Source: Prochilodus magdalenae (Eukaryota > Chordata > Actinopteri > Characiformes > Prochilodontidae). Taken from it: a DNA stretch of 64,000 bases. The stretch lies in NCBI GenBank assembly GCA_024036415.1, contig JAMWET010005052.1, positions 5,001-69,000 on the forward strand, written 5' to 3'. Under the pieces are notes generated by a model. The model did no database searches and had not been told where the DNA came from. It saw nothing but the letters and a program-made list of their open reading frames with translations. This document shows positions 1 through 12,345 of the stretch, piece after piece; position 1 is the stretch's first letter; every line of letters starts with the position of its first letter. The position numbers and the translations under genes are program-made.

Positions 1-224
1 TCATGGCTGTGGTGCTATTCCATTCTCTCTCCATGGGTCATCTAGCTCTCCCAGATCCTTCATGTTGCTCATGCATACCTTTTTCCATCCACTGCTATCA
101 ACAGCGTGCTATGGTTGTGTCTATGGTGTGCAATGCATTGATAAGACCATGCTGTTTCCTGAGGCTTATAATGCGAACCATCTCCATCACTGAATGTATA
201 ATTATTTTTGGGTATATATTATAT

Positions 225-286
225 TGGGTATACACAAATATATCCATATATATCCATGTTACTATGGAAGCATTTTAGATTCACTA

Positions 287-338
<52 letters not shown>

Positions 339-438
339 ATGATTTATGTGTTTATTATTAAAATAATTTATATATTTATATACATATATATACAAATATA
401 TCCATATATATCCATGTTACTATGGAAACATTTTAGAT

Positions 439-491
<53 letters not shown>

Positions 492-533
492 AAGTAATGA
501 TTTTATGCGTGTATTATTATTTATAATAAAATA

Positions 534-594
<61 letters not shown>

Positions 595-835
595 GCTGTG
601 ATACACTAATAAGATTAATAAGACTCCTTAAGCACTGACAACTTGGCCCTCCTGTAATATGATTAACCTTGTAAGTCGCTGGATAAGAGCGTCAGCTAAA
701 TAATGTAAATATATCCATGTTACTATGGAAACATTTTAGACTCACTATATATATATATAAATTATAAAGTAATGATTTATGCGTTTTTATGATTTGCGTT
801 ATAATGATTTATTATTATTTATAATAAAATAAATT
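225..835. repeat. compound AT-rich tandem repeat with TA microsatellites
   Basis: A block containing ATCCATGTTACTATGG, then AAACATTTTAGA and TCACTATATA, occurs at about 250-290, 405-445 and 713-750. Each copy is followed by a TA run of variable length and by an AAAGTAATGATTTATGCG-like segment. Pure TA runs occupy about 283-330, 443-488 and 538-590. A SINE tail fragment is inserted between the second and third blocks. Confidence 0.8.
648..709 (+). mobile_element. SINE 3' fragment (tRNA-derived family)
   Basis: The segment CCTGTAATATGATTAACC, then CTTGTAAGTCGCTGGATAAG and AGCGTCAGCTAAAT, matches the 3' tail of the full-length SINE at 24678-24886. Only the tail is present, as expected for a 5'-truncated copy. 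Confidence 0.75.
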
Positions 836-1226
836 ACACACTACCTGCTTTATCTACGCAACACTTACCTAATCAATTCTTATTTAATCACTATTTAAAT
901 AAATTAAACCGTAATATATGATGTTATAGCCCAATTACACACGCAGGCGTATAAGCAGTGTGCTGGAGTATGATGCTCTCAGAGGCGCCCTCTACCGGCA
1001 GGGAAATCCAGCGCACGATGTGAAATCAAGGGGAATCCGATCAGCAGCCTATAACCGCCTTTCCAGCTCTCTCCTGCCGATCAGCTCCTCATAAAGAAAG
1101 GACCTGTGAACAGAGGAGTGTGCCTGCAGGAGGAGACCGCAGGGTCTGACTGTTCCTGCAGGTCACTGTTCTCCAGCTCTCTTTACTGTCAGCCCGTGTT
1201 CAGTGTGAAAGAGCATACTAATGAGA

Positions 1227-1340
1227 GGGGCGGGGCCTGGAGGGAGTCTCGCTCCTATTGGTTCAGAGGGAAGATGGGGAGCTGGAGGAGAGGGCTTTAA
1301 TACTGTATAAAGCTGGCTCGCTGCTGGTCACACAGTGTGG
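1227..1340 (+). promoter_or_regulatory. pcp4 core promoter (GC box, inverted CCAAT, TATA)
   Basis: A GC box (GGGGCGGGGCC, 1227-1237), an inverted CCAAT (ATTGG, 1257-1261) and a TATA box (TATAAA, 1306-1311) are correctly ordered and spaced. A TATA box here predicts transcription start near 1336-1342 and a 5' UTR of roughly 50 nt before the ATG at 1391. The element order is seen directly; promoter activity and the start site are inferred. Confidence 0.75.
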
Positions 1341-1390
1341 GAAACCCGGCTGATCAGTCTGACATCTCTGTGTTACGAGTACTCCACACC

Positions 1391-1399
1391 ATGAGTGAG
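1391..1399 (+). CDS. pcp4: pcp4 coding exon 1 (Met-Ser-Glu)
   Basis: Purkinje cell protein 4 (PEP-19), a small neuronal calmodulin regulator. This exon holds only ATGAGTGAG (MSE), followed directly by a consensus donor GTAAGT at 1400. A first exon coding just three residues is the known layout of vertebrate PCP4. The start is fixed by three things: the TATA-containing promoter about 85 bp upstream, the strong donor, and the in-frame join (phase 0) to the exon at 27127, which continues RQGSG as in the family. The joined protein is 63 residues, against 62 in human. Because the exon is tiny, it is recognisable only through its downstream exons and promoter context. Confidence 0.9.
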
Positions 1400-1925
1400 G
1401 TAAGTGCTAGATAGCAGGCAGCACTGTTCTGTGTCTCACAGGGGTGTAGAGGTGTGTTCTCACAAAGTGCGCTCTGTTTTCACGATTTGACTAGTGCAGC
1501 TCCTCTCCGGCAGCACATCTGGAGCAGGAGTGCAGGAGTTTCTATGATAACAGGGAATTCAGTTACTACAGCTGACTGCAGGGTGCACGGTGCATCACTA
1601 ACAGCACTGCCGGAGTATTAAACACAGGGGACGCAGATGTGGCACAGATGTTTTGGACTTGTCCTTCTCTGTTTGTTCTCACTGTTTCCACAGAGACAGT
1701 GTTGGCTTTGATGAAACTGTTCTTAAAGGGGCAATCCACCAAAAGTGCCTAGAATTCAGAGGGACAGTGGTTTGGTGTGACACGGCTCGTTGTGGAGATT
1801 GCTTTGCAGTGGTGGTGATAGGAACCAGGGTTCACCATGTCTTCAACTTACAGCCAACAAAGCCTTTCGGTTTGGTGTTCAGAACCATCAGTGAGCCTGC
1901 AGCGAGTTCTATATATATATTTTCC

Positions 1926-1965
<40 letters not shown>

Positions 1966-3062
1966 AATAATAATAACTATTATTATTATTCAGTATTTGT
2001 TGTGTTTGATGACGTATCTCATTTGCATTACAGGTTCTCTTTAGAACCTTACTGAAAGGTTCTAGTGGGTATTTCCTCTGCTAATGTTGATTTGCATATT
2101 TGTAGTTCACCCTCTGAGGCACTCTAGCTGAACTGTGGACCCCCAGACGTCTCTATCCGACCCTTTATATCACTATTTGAGCTATAGTGCAGCCATAACT
2201 CTAAAATGAATACGTTTATGAGAGATATTGCACCAGGCAGTGTATTCATATTCACCTGTCAGTAAACTTTTAAGAGGTGGACGTCTGGTTCCTATAACCG
2301 CCACTGTAAAGAAATCTGAACCTCTGTTATCAACCACTTCACCATAAACCACCCTGAATGAGTCTGTTAATGCAGAGAAGCCCCCCTGTCATTCAATGGT
2401 CAATATGATGTCTCACAGATTTAGAGACGTTAGGGACGGGGGGCTGCGCCAGCTTGTGCTCCACAGTGCCTGATATGCGCTGTGTGTTTTTGATAGTTTG
2501 ATGGAGCGCATCACCTTGTTCAGAACTGAGAGGCTCCTTTATTACTGTGTGTATTTGGGATCAGAGTGAGTTTCCCCACTTTCCATATGAACCTGACACT
2601 ACAGTGCTGAAACGTGGCCAGCTGTTGAAGATGTGTGCCGACAGAGTAAGAGACATAGCTGAAGCTGTTTCTGTGAGGGGCTTCGGTATGTGCACATCAG
2701 TGAGGACTCCCCAGACCCTCCTGTACGCAGAGCAGCCTCGGTTTTAGAGCTCTTCGTACACAAGGACCGGAGGAAAAAGACTTTAGAGGTTAGTGAGGTT
2801 AGGAGGAGTGCAGTAAACGAGATGGTGTAGACCATAAACAAATCTGATGCACTTCTGTTCAATAATGAGAATGGATTCTTCGTGTGGTGCTGATGCTGGG
2901 TTACTACTCTGCTAAAATGTTCAACACAGAATTGTAAATACCGTATATCATTAGTGTGAAGGGGTCTTAAGACTTTGCTGCCCCACGCTGGCAGGAATGG
3001 GAACTCTCCTAGATATATTGTGTATAGATGTCAGTATATATGACAGTAATTCAATAATTGCA

Positions 3063-4056
3063 TTAACTGCTAATGGGTAAGGTTAAACTGCTGTAAACTG
3101 AATGGGTGGAGCTAAACTGCTGTAGGCTGAATGATTGGAACAGAACTGCAGTAGGATGAATGATTGGAACTAAACTGCTGTAGGCTGAATGGGTGGAGCT
3201 AAGCTGCTGTAGGCTGATTGATTGGAAATAAATTGCCGTAGGATGCATGGGTGGGGCTAAACTGATGTGGTCTAAATGAATGGGGATAAACTGCTGTAGG
3301 CTAAATGGGTGGGGATACACTGCTGTAGGCTAAATGGGTGGGGCTAAACTGCTGTAGGCTGAATGATTGGAAATAAATTGCCGTAGGATGCATGGGTGGG
3401 GCTAAACTGAGGTAGCCTGAATAGGTGGGACAAAACTGCTGGAGGGTGGATGAGTGGAGCTAAAGTGCTGTAGGTTGAAATGGCAGGGTTAAGTTACTGT
3501 AGGCTGAATAGGTAAATCTAAGCTGCTGTAGGCTGAATGGGTGAAGCTAAATCTGTTGTAGGTTGAAGGGCGGAGCTAAACTGATGTGGTCTAAATGAAT
3601 GGCGCTAAACTGCTGTAGGCTAAATGGGTGGGGCTAAACTGCTGTAGGCTAAATGGGTGGGGCTAAACTGCTGTAGGCTGAATGGGTGGAGCTAAACAAC
3701 TGTAGGCGGAATGATTGGAACTAAACTGCAGTAAGATGAATGGGTGGGGCTAAACTGCTGGAGGGTGGATAAGTGGAGTTAAAGGGCTGTAGGTTGAAAT
3801 GGCAGGGTTAAGTTACTGTAGGCTAAATGGGTGAATCTCAGCTGCTGTAGGCTGAATGGGTGAAGCTAAATTTGTTGTAGGCTGAATGGGCGGAACTAAA
3901 CTGATGTGGTCTAAATGAATGGGGATAAACTGCTGTAGGCTGAATGGGTGGGGCTAAACTGCTGTAGGCTAAATGGGTGGGGCTAAACTGCTGTAGGCTA
4001 AATGGGTGGGGCTAAACTGCTGTAGGCTAAATGGGTGGGGCTAAACTGCTGTATGC
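3063..4056 (+). repeat. 29-bp minisatellite, about 34 copies
   Basis: Tandem units close to GGCTAAACTGCTGTAGG followed by CTGAATGGGTGG, 29 bp each and imperfect. Variants contain ATTGGAAC and TGATGTGGTCTAAATGAATG. The last five or so units (about 3930-4056) are nearly identical, suggesting recent expansion at the downstream end. The same unit recurs at 27298-27604 and, inverted, at 59585-59700. Confidence 0.9.
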
Positions 4057-4439
4057 TGACTGGAATTCATAGCAGGATCATTCAGTAGTTACTGAATAAT
4101 AAGCTTTAAGATTAATAACTAATGTATAACTGCAGAGTTGTAGATGTTCATGGTGCGACTGTTACAGTCCCAATGAATTATCAATAATTAGTCGTTTAAA
4201 ACAATAAAAAATATTTAAAGTTCTCCCATTAATGTACAAATGTATATACATAGCTGCATGTTTTTTTTACATTTTTAATACACATGTTTAATTAGTAGTT
4301 TTATATATTTAATTATCTAAGTAATTAGTAGTTTCCTTGATTGCTAATATAATCACTAGCACTGACTCCTCATCACCTTAAATCACCCCCCCTAAAGCAT
4401 GAGTAGAAAACAGTTAATAAAAGTTTCCAGAGAAAGTGT

Positions 4440-4770
4440 TAATTAGCCGAAGCAGTGGGCGAGCACGTGTTCAGGCACCGAGAGGGTTTTTCCGGAAGGC
4501 TGTGTTCTGTAACCCTGCAGTGCTTTAGAACAAGCCAAGCCAGATGTAACGCGCAGAGGGCTCCTAATTACGAGAGCGGAAATCAGAATAAACTGAGCCT
4601 GGGTTTCTGCGTGAGGGTCATTACTGTGCGTCCCCCTCTCCTTTGGTGTGCTAGAGTGTTTAATATCTAAAGCAAGTCCCCAATTACTGCGATGTCTGTG
4701 ATGAAATGCCATATGCTCCAGAGCGCCCGCCCCTCTTTCCTCATATGTGCACATTAGCATTTTTAGGGGG
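4440..4770. other. unique, candidate conserved noncoding element
   Basis: Non-repetitive, GC-balanced sequence with several TAATTA / CAATTA homeodomain-type cores and a CACGTG E-box near 4465. It stands out against the repeat-rich surroundings. Open frames on both strands lack recognisable domains. Conservation is an inference and cannot be judged from one sequence. Confidence 0.25.
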
Positions 4771-5362
4771 GCTCCAAGCACTCCGATGGAAAGCAGTGTA
4801 ATGAGTCTGTTATGCAACTTGTTGTTGAAGATGACATTGGCAGTGACTGAACATTAAAGCAGACTGCCATTCTCTTCTCTGAACCGCTGTCAACAGCTGT
4901 GAGACTGAATATGGCACCTCGCCCACTTTCTAAATGCATTCACATGATCAGTAGATTGTAATATTTTCTATTAATAGCCAGATCTGTATTGACTGCATAT
5001 CAGTAAAATATAAAAAAGCCTGGATCAGTTTGTATGAAGCCAATGAAAGCCAATTCCAAAATAGGACAGCGTGTGAAATGCTAATAGATGTGATGTTTAT
5101 GATGTTTCAAAGATGAGATATTACAAAAATACTATAATTTATATACTATTTCCTTAAAAATACTATTTACTTTATACCTTTATAAGTTTGATTAAGCAAT
5201 ACAATAAAGCGAGTTGGACTTAAGCTCAGTAATCAGGCTTCTCAGTGCATGTATCCCCTTACTCTGATTTCTTTCAGATTTATCAGCCTGTGCATGTTTG
5301 AAAGTAGAGATAAGAGATAACGTAAAGAGAGCAGGTTTTAACACACAAGAGGTTTAAATAAT

Positions 5363-5443
5363 CATTTACGGCATTTTGCTGACGCTCTTCTCCAGAGTGA
5401 CTTACAGGGTTAATCGTATTACAGGTAGGCCAATGTAGTGGCC
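5363..5443 (-). mobile_element. SINE fragment, minus orientation
   Basis: CATTTACGGCATTTTGCTGA and the following TCCAGAGTGACTTACAGGG match the reversed tail of the tRNA-SINE family seen complete at 6659-6846 and 51406-51619. The tRNA-like head is missing, so this is 5'-truncated. Confidence 0.75.
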
Positions 5444-5702
5444 TATAGGATAGTATAGCATAAGAAAATGTTTTACGTTACATTTACGTCACGTCCTGGT
5501 GAGGTTTATTGGCTGTTTACAAAGCAGAAATCTGATTACTAACTGTAGATTCAGAGTTTCCCAGTATTTGGGTGTAAACGTACTGGTCGTATTACCCCGG
5601 TCTCTCCGATCACAGCCATGGTGATGTTTCTATGTGTTATCATGTTGAAAGAGGCATGGATATCTGCATGGATGGATGCATCTTATGCATTGTGAACGTA
5701 CC

Positions 5703-5877
5703 AGCTGTTGTTTACACAAGACAAAAAAATCATCAGTAATGGCCCAACAGAAATGACCTAAAATTGCTTGGAGAGAAGTCTGGTTCCATTGACTTACATT
5801 ACAATCTCATAAGGTTTTCCCCTCTCCTGTAAAGCTGCCAATTTGGAGATACTTGTTTTTCATTGGACAGCGACGAC
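5703..5877 (+). mobile_element. MITE family A, truncated copy
   Basis: Matches the family defined by the copies at 37081 and 56131: the central GTCTGGTTCCATTGACTTAC, then a GGAGATACTTG segment and the terminus CATTGGACAGCGACGA. The left terminal inverted repeat is missing. Confidence 0.75.
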
Positions 5878-6658
5878 ATGTTGCTTCACAACATGTTCAT
5901 CAGTAACAGTACAAGCATACATGTAAGAGTTACCCTGCTACTACTGCCCAGCTCCAAACCATTACAGGTGTCTTTTATGGCCTGCAGAATAAAGCATTCA
6001 TATTTTCCATTAACATACTGAAAGTTTGTCTCTTGAGCACACGGTACGCTGAGCATTAGCCTATTTCAGATGAGCTCGAGTCCAGCCTTTCTGGACTTCC
6101 TCTGTCCAGAAACTTCCGTTTGTGAAAGCAGGGGTGGACGGTGTGTATTGACAATGCTTTGTCAAAGTGCTCATGAACACATGTGGTTTCCTCCTTTACA
6201 GAGGCATGCTCTTTTTAAAACAGCCTGGTCGGCTGTGGATTTCTGCCCTTCCCTTTACGCACAGAGGTTTCTCCAGATCTCCCAAACCTTCTGATATTGT
6301 TTAGGTTGTAGAGTGTGAAATATGCATAATCTTTGCAAATTCTCAGCAAGGAACATTTTTCTCTTACACTGTTAGATATCTAGCTGATGTGTCTTTGAAC
6401 TTTTTTTGAATATTTGTTTGAGTATTTATGAATTAGTACAAACGTTTATAAAAAACTGATGGGATTGAACATTGATAAGATGCAGCGTTACATATAATGT
6501 CTTTGCACTGCATCTTTAAAAGACAGATTATACCGGATGTGCTAATCACTGCTTTCTGTTCCTATCTGCCTTTAACACACTGTCTAAAGTTTGGGAATGG
6601 AAGTTTGTACACGGGAGGGTAGGGGTGCACTGTATAATGTTTTAGCATCCTGTCCGCC

Positions 6659-6846
6659 ACATTTACATCATTTAGCTGACGCTCTTATCCAGAGCAACTT
6701 ACAAGGTTAATCATATTACAGGTGGGCCAGTGTAGTGTTAGGAGTCTTGCCCAAGGACTTATTGGTGTAGCTCAGCATAGTCACCCAGACTGGGATTCAA
6801 ACCCCAGTCTCCCACATGTGGTGTTATCCCCTGAGCTACACCAACC
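6659..6846 (-). mobile_element. tRNA-derived SINE, near full length, minus orientation
   Basis: Read on the minus strand it begins GGTTGGTGTAGCTCAG (box A) and has box B GGGGTTTGAATCC. It ends with the tail GGATAAGAGCGTCAGCTAAA. It belongs to the same family as the copies at 24678-24886 and 51406-51619. It is not a functional tRNA gene, because no cloverleaf of tRNA length can be closed. Confidence 0.85.
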
Positions 6847-7394
6847 ACCAACCGCCATGTGCACATGCACAATACTCACATCACAGGATGTGCAATGTTA
6901 GGTAAACAAATGAAGCGACACACCACGTTACAGCTTTTTTGCTATTTGAGACAGGAGAAAAACTTGCACTGCGACTTGACTGATTTAAGGTTTCTCGGAT
7001 ACACAGAGAAGAGTAGTCACATGCTTTTGTATTTGGTGCTTTGAAACCAATTGAGAGTAATAAAAAGTCACTTCTCACTTTTTATAATAATTTTATTGTT
7101 TTTTATTGAATTTATTTTGTATTATTTCCAATCATTTTACACTGAATACTGTTTTTCATTAAAACTGTTCAGGTGATGTGGTGAAAGATTTCTGAATATG
7201 TTTCCATATTGCAATATATATTGCAGAGAAAGAATTGCAATGTCAGTTTATGTCCCATATCGCGCAGAGCTATTGCTTTGTGAGGCTGTGCTTAGGAGAA
7301 CCCGGGATAGTGGGGAAACTGTAGCATGCAGTTCAGCAGTAATAGAGCCACTGCAGCTTCGGGCGGTTTCTCTTATTGCCTCCTTTCTCCTCTA

Positions 7395-7640
7395 ATCTCT
7401 AAAGCATGAGCTGCACTGCGGAGCATCCGAGCATGAAGAAGGCCAGCAGCATAATTAAGGAGCAGCTGCTTAAGTGTGACTTTTGTCCGAGCCCCGAGCT
7501 GATTTCCAAGATCTCCGCAGTTCTCCGATTTGAACTGTTAAGCCGCTTTAGTGAATCGGAGGGAGTTGGAATCTCTGACATGTTGCTCCCACTTTGTCAG
7601 TTTGCTATTGGACATGGCGAAGCTCCAGACCGCCAGCAAA
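7395..7640. other. unique, candidate conserved noncoding element
   Basis: Non-repetitive sequence with a CAGCTG E-box and AATTAAGG near 7455-7470. A 105-codon plus-strand open frame (7406-7723) covers it but matches no domain I know and has an antisense open frame over the same bases. I regard it as noncoding intron DNA that may be conserved. Confidence 0.22.
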
Positions 7641-8189
7641 GTCCTTTTTTAACCGTAGCTCTTCCTCTCTGCCCCCCCTGCTGGGATAAGTGCAACCTTG
7701 CAGTAATAAATCTTCAGCCTTGACTGATGAGTTAATGGCCAAAGCTGATCCCTGAATCCATTCGGTGCAGTTGTCATGGCTCCTGAGGGAAGTGGACAAG
7801 TGGAAATGAAAGAATGCGGGTTTATTTTAGCACAGTTCATAACAGCTATTCATCATTATCATTATTGAAGGTGGTATTACAGTACAGTTAGGCTTTGTTG
7901 CATGGCCGATCACGTAATCGACACAGACAAAACATCTTGGTCCAACAGAATTTCAAATTCCTCCATAATATAGTGAGATGTGAGCAGAGTCGTCCAGAGC
8001 AGTCTGGTGTGAAACCTCCAAACTGCTTTGGAACCTCCACCAATGTTTTCTAGTAATAACACTTAATTATCTAGCACTTAGGTATTTGAACCTACCTGTT
8101 GAGCACTTACCTGTTTGGTGTCGACCATCTACTGATCATTCCATGGTGTAATTTAGTTAGACTGCCTCTACTCCCATGCTAACGTTACA

Positions 8190-8480
8190 CTTCGTATCTA
8201 GAACATGTTGGAAATTCACTGAAGTACAGTGAAATGTACTTATGCAGTCTTAGAACTATCTGTGTTTGCACCTTACCCTTAGAAAATCTAGAACCTGTTT
8301 GAAATATCAGTGTATTCAGTAGTATTTTGGAGTTTCTACCTTACACTTGTTCTAATAATATCTAGAACATGTTTGGAAATTCGTTGACGTTTGATTATAC
8401 TGCCCTAGGCCTTGTCATAGCTACCTAAATAGCTGTGTAGTACTTTGTTCGTCTTACTTTGTTATTATCTAGAACCGTAG
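8190..8480. repeat. degenerate tandem repeat around TCTAGAAC
   Basis: TCTAGAACATGTTGGAAATT and close variants recur at about 8197, 8287 and 8360, with a fourth TCTAGAACC near 8469. Period is about 75-110 bp. This is an old, decayed tandem duplication. Confidence 0.5.
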
Positions 8481-8754
8481 GCACTATAAAAGGAAGTGTG
8501 ACTGGAGCTTTGTGTCGGTGTGTTCCTGACACATCCAGACTCAGGCTGTGTAGATGAATCAATTTGGAGATGCGTCTACTCTACAGTATGCACGCGCACG
8601 TAAAGCGTGATCATATTCTTCTAGTTAATAGACTGTGCATTCCTTTGAAACAAAAATTCTAAAATATCTAAGATTTTTTCAGAACACCATAAAAAAAAAA
8701 AAACAATAAATTTTCATTTCAGGAACAAGCTAAATAAGATAAATAAATATCTTC

Positions 8755-10375
8755 CCAAAACCCCCCTCCCTTTTCATCCTTCCCCTCTCAAGCTAACCCT
8801 AACATCCCCCCCCCGTTCGGTCCCAGAAAAGATACCTCCCTCTCCCCCCTTTCTCCTTCCCCTAGATCCCCCTGAGCTCCCCCCCTCTCCTTTTTGTCAC
8901 ACCCCCATCGCTCTCTCATACACATTTTTTTTCTTCATTGATTCCAGTTTTTCTTCTCATTTTACTTTCAAAAAAATTGTATAAATTCTCTAGGTCCCAC
9001 CCCACTTTCCCCCACTCCACCCCATCAATCTTCCTTCTCTGATAAAAAAGAGAGTAAAAAGAGCCCCCCCCCTTGTCCAAATTTTTCACGGGTATTGAAT
9101 ATTTTGGACGGCTGCGCAACTTTGCAGCGAGCCTCATCTCCAAATCAACGGCTCCTCTCTCTGCCCTCTCTCTGTCTCCCTCTATATGATATCTGGATCA
9201 CCCCTACCCCCCACCCTCTCCACCTCCTTGTCTCAACCTCTCTCTGTATCTCTCACGCTTCCTCCTCCTCTCTACTCTCGCGATATAAATACACACTCTC
9301 TGTCTCTCTAGATCATCTCTCTCCTTAATTCTTTCTCTCTCCGATCTATCCACCGAAAACACTATCACCTTGCACTATCGCGCTGATACCAAGTCTCTCT
9401 GCTAGCTCTCCCTTATCTCTTACTCCGCGCTGCTCTCTCCCCCTCCGTATTCTCTCTCTCTCTCGTAACACTTCTCTCTCACTAACTGCATATATTCCCT
9501 CTCTATCTCTCTTCTCCCACTAATCATACCCCCACCTCCCTAGACTCTTATCTCTGTCCCCCTATAGCCCTTCCCCTTTATCTATCTCTGAAGCTGTCAT
9601 ATTTCTACTACGCTCGAAAATACTCTCTCGCTGTCCATCTCTCTCTCTCTCTCTTATATCTCTCACTGGAGCTTCTGCTCCCCATAGCTGATACGACCAA
9701 ACCCAGCTCGCTCCCGGCTTCTCTCGCTTCCACATCTTCTCTCTCTCTCTCATCTCCCTCTCTCTTCTCTCTCTCCTCTCTCCTCCCTCTCTCTCTCTCT
9801 CTCTGCCCCATCTTTCTCTACTCTGTATCTCTCTCTCTCTGTCTCTCTCCTCTATCTTTTCTCTGCTTTCTCTTTTTCTCTGCTTCTCTTCTCGGCTCCC
9901 CCGCCCCTCTTCTCTCTGGTCTCTCTCTCTCTGTCTCTCTCTCTCTCGTCGCCTCTCTCTCTCATCTCTCTCTCTCCCTCACCTCTCTCTCTCCTCCTCT
10001 CTCTCTCTTCTCTTCTCCCTCAACTCTCTGCTCTCTCTCCTCTCACCCCGCTCTCTCTCTCTCTCCGCCCCCTTCCACCCCCCCCCCCCCTTTCCCCCTG
10101 TATCCCCCCCCCCCCTCCACCTTTCCCCTCTCCTTCCCCCCCCCCTGTCTCCCTTCCCCCCTTCTCTCTCTATTCTCTCTCTGTCTCTCTCTCTGTCTCT
10201 CTCTCCTCCTCTCTCTCTCGCCCCCCTCCCTCGCCCCCACCTCTGTCTCTCTCTCTCGCTCCCCCCCCCCCTCTCTGTCTCTCTCTCTCTGTCTCTCTCT
10301 CTCACGCTCCCACCCTCTCTCTGTCTCTCTCTCTCGCTCCCCCCCTCTCTCTCTCTCACTCTCTCTCTCTCTCCC

Positions 10376-10420
<45 letters not shown>

Positions 10421-10442
10421 CCCCCCCTCCTCTCTGTCTCTC

Positions 10443-10488
<46 letters not shown>

Positions 10489-10558
10489 GCTCCCCCCTCT
10501 CTGTCTCTCTCTCTCTGTCTCTCTCTCTGTCTCTCTCTCTCTCTCCCTCTCTCTCTCT
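8755..10558. repeat. 1.8-kb polypyrimidine tract, (CT)n with C runs
   Basis: Almost every base on the plus strand is C or T from about 8755. The tract becomes (CT)n / (TCTCTG)n after 9600, with C runs of 10-14 near 10080-10150 and 10260. The minus strand is correspondingly purine-only, which explains long minus-strand arginine/glutamate-rich open frames. Such mirror-symmetric tracts can form triplex (H-DNA). A short less biased stretch lies near 9095-9140. Confidence 0.92.
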
Positions 10559-10639
10559 AATTACAGTCCAAGGCTGGGAATAAATTGTTCTTGTAATGTG
10601 TTGTCTTTTTATGTTTGGTTACCAAAGTAGTACCTATAA

Positions 10640-10880
10640 ATTCTTGCGCTCACTGGTTCTCGGGATCTCCTGCGCAGGGGGAGGCAGATCTGTAGATTAA
10701 AACAATAAAATAAGCGGATAACTTTATTAGCTGCTGAGGGGCTGAGTGGAGGGCAGTAATGGGGAGGAGAGCTGTAATAAATGGGGGGATATATATTTGG
10801 AGCTTGTAAAATGAAGCCCTGCGTTTTATCCAGTTAGGAATCTGTAAGCCTTCTGAAGCTGCTGTTACAGCAGTATCCGC
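10640..10880. other. unique, candidate conserved noncoding element
   Basis: Non-repetitive sequence flanked by simple repeats, with AT-rich cores (AACAATAAAATAAGCGG) and balanced composition. No coding potential is recognised. Conservation is untested. Confidence 0.2.
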
Positions 10881-11632
10881 ATAGTGGACTGGAGGTGGAC
10901 ATGTGGACATGAATTTGTGTTCTGTGGCCACTGAGGGTAGCCATAAAGCACGTTACCACCCCATCTGTATCATGCACGTTCAGGCATTCATGGCTGCAGC
11001 TGAGCCTTTAACACCATCATGCTGACCGGGTAGCAGCAGAGTTCTCATTCTTACAGTTGTAGCCATGTTGTAGAGGCGGGTGAATCTAAATTCGTTCTGT
11101 GTTGGGAAATTTCTGATAATCATTTTCAGCGACCATTCATTCGCCATTTTGCAAACATTTATCCAAAGCAGCTTTGAAGGCAAGTTGTTTTTTTTATTGA
11201 GCGACATACCTATAAAAATGTAAATACATTTTAACCACAAAACCCCAGCAGATGGAGGGCAGGAAGTGATTTCCGAAAAACTCTCCACCTGATGGCTCTG
11301 ACTCTTAAATGATGGTTTCAGCTTTACAGGGCGACTCGGCTGCAGCGCGAGCTCACCAGCGTTTTATCCTGCAGCAGTATTGTGCCTTCCTAAAGGAGGA
11401 ATCTGCAAAAACAACAAAAAGGTTTTGCTTTTTTGGGCTTTTTTATTGATTATAAACTCTGCAGTGCTTCATACGGGACACTCACTCATCTCACTGCACG
11501 CTCCTGGTGCAGCTCAAGCTGAGAGACACTACTTCTGCCTGAAAGAACATTTCTGACAGTTGCAATTCTCTGTGTGTACTCTCCTGTGTGCTCATGATGA
11601 TCTGTGGCAGCATCAGAACCATCTAAACCTCT

Positions 11633-11651
11633 GTAGAGAGAGAGAGAGAGG

Positions 11652-11682
<31 letters not shown>

Positions 11683-11714
11683 AGAGAGAGAGAGAGAGAG
11701 AGAGAAAGGGAGAA

Positions 11715-11748
<34 letters not shown>
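11633..11748. repeat. (GA)n microsatellite
   Basis: A purine tract of AG dinucleotides with occasional GGG interruptions. On the transcribed strand of pcp4 it is the complement of the CT tract 1.1 kb upstream. Confidence 0.95.
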
Positions 11749-12054
11749 GTAGGCAAGCCTTGAGTAGCTGGAAACATTTCTGAAAACATGTAGGCCATAT
11801 TCACTCAGGACTAAGACTCTATGGGGGCTAGCACTAATTCTAGTTTGTTTCTCAGTTCTGTGAGTTCCAATCCCATATGAATTCCCGAACTCCATAAATA
11901 GGAAAGGTGCAATTCCTGTATAGCACTAAGCCTTATTAGCTCAGGATCAGATATCCTTACCTCGCGTGGGTAGTCCACAGCAATTCCAGCAGTTTGGGAT
12001 TCAGTTTATAATTCCCTGGACAATTTCAGTTCTCTAAACTCAGGGCTTCACTTA

Positions 12055-12345
12055 GTTGGTCAGTAATAACTTTAATTAATCAATTACTGGATCCATTATG
12101 ACATTAGTTAGATAATTAATTAGTTAGGCCATTATGACTTTGATTATTCAATTTCTGGTAGATCATTAATTTGATTAATCAATCAGTTTGTCCATTACGG
12201 TTTGCTGAATCAATTAACCAATTATGACTTTGATTAATCAATTGGTTTATACATTATGGGTTTGATAAATCAATGAATTGGTCCATGGTTATGATTTTGA
12301 TTGATCGATTAGTTGATTAATCTCATCACTTAAATGAATAGATTA
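12055..12345. repeat. degenerate AT-rich tandem repeat with TTGATTAATCAA cores
   Basis: About six imperfect units of roughly 40-48 bp contain TTTGATTAATCAATT plus CCATTATGAC. The TTGATTAATCAA core is palindromic and resembles homeodomain sites. Confidence 0.65.

Larger units (their letters stand above)
1..1224. other. 5' flank of pcp4, intergenic
   Basis: No coding exon is recognisable here. The first 840 bases are dominated by TA microsatellites and a thrice-repeated AT-rich block. From about 940 the base composition becomes GC-richer and non-repetitive, leading into the promoter. Short open frames in this stretch have no recognisable domains and no supporting splice or codon pattern. Confidence 0.6.

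Noticed and set aside
7406..7723. 105-codon plus-strand open frame with normal-looking composition
   Set aside because: No recognisable domain, antisense frames overlap it, and it lies within pcp4 intron 1 without convincing splice context. Kept only as a candidate noncoding element.
9979..10359. Minus-strand Arg/Glu/Gly-rich open frame
   Set aside because: It lies wholly in the CT/GA simple tract.
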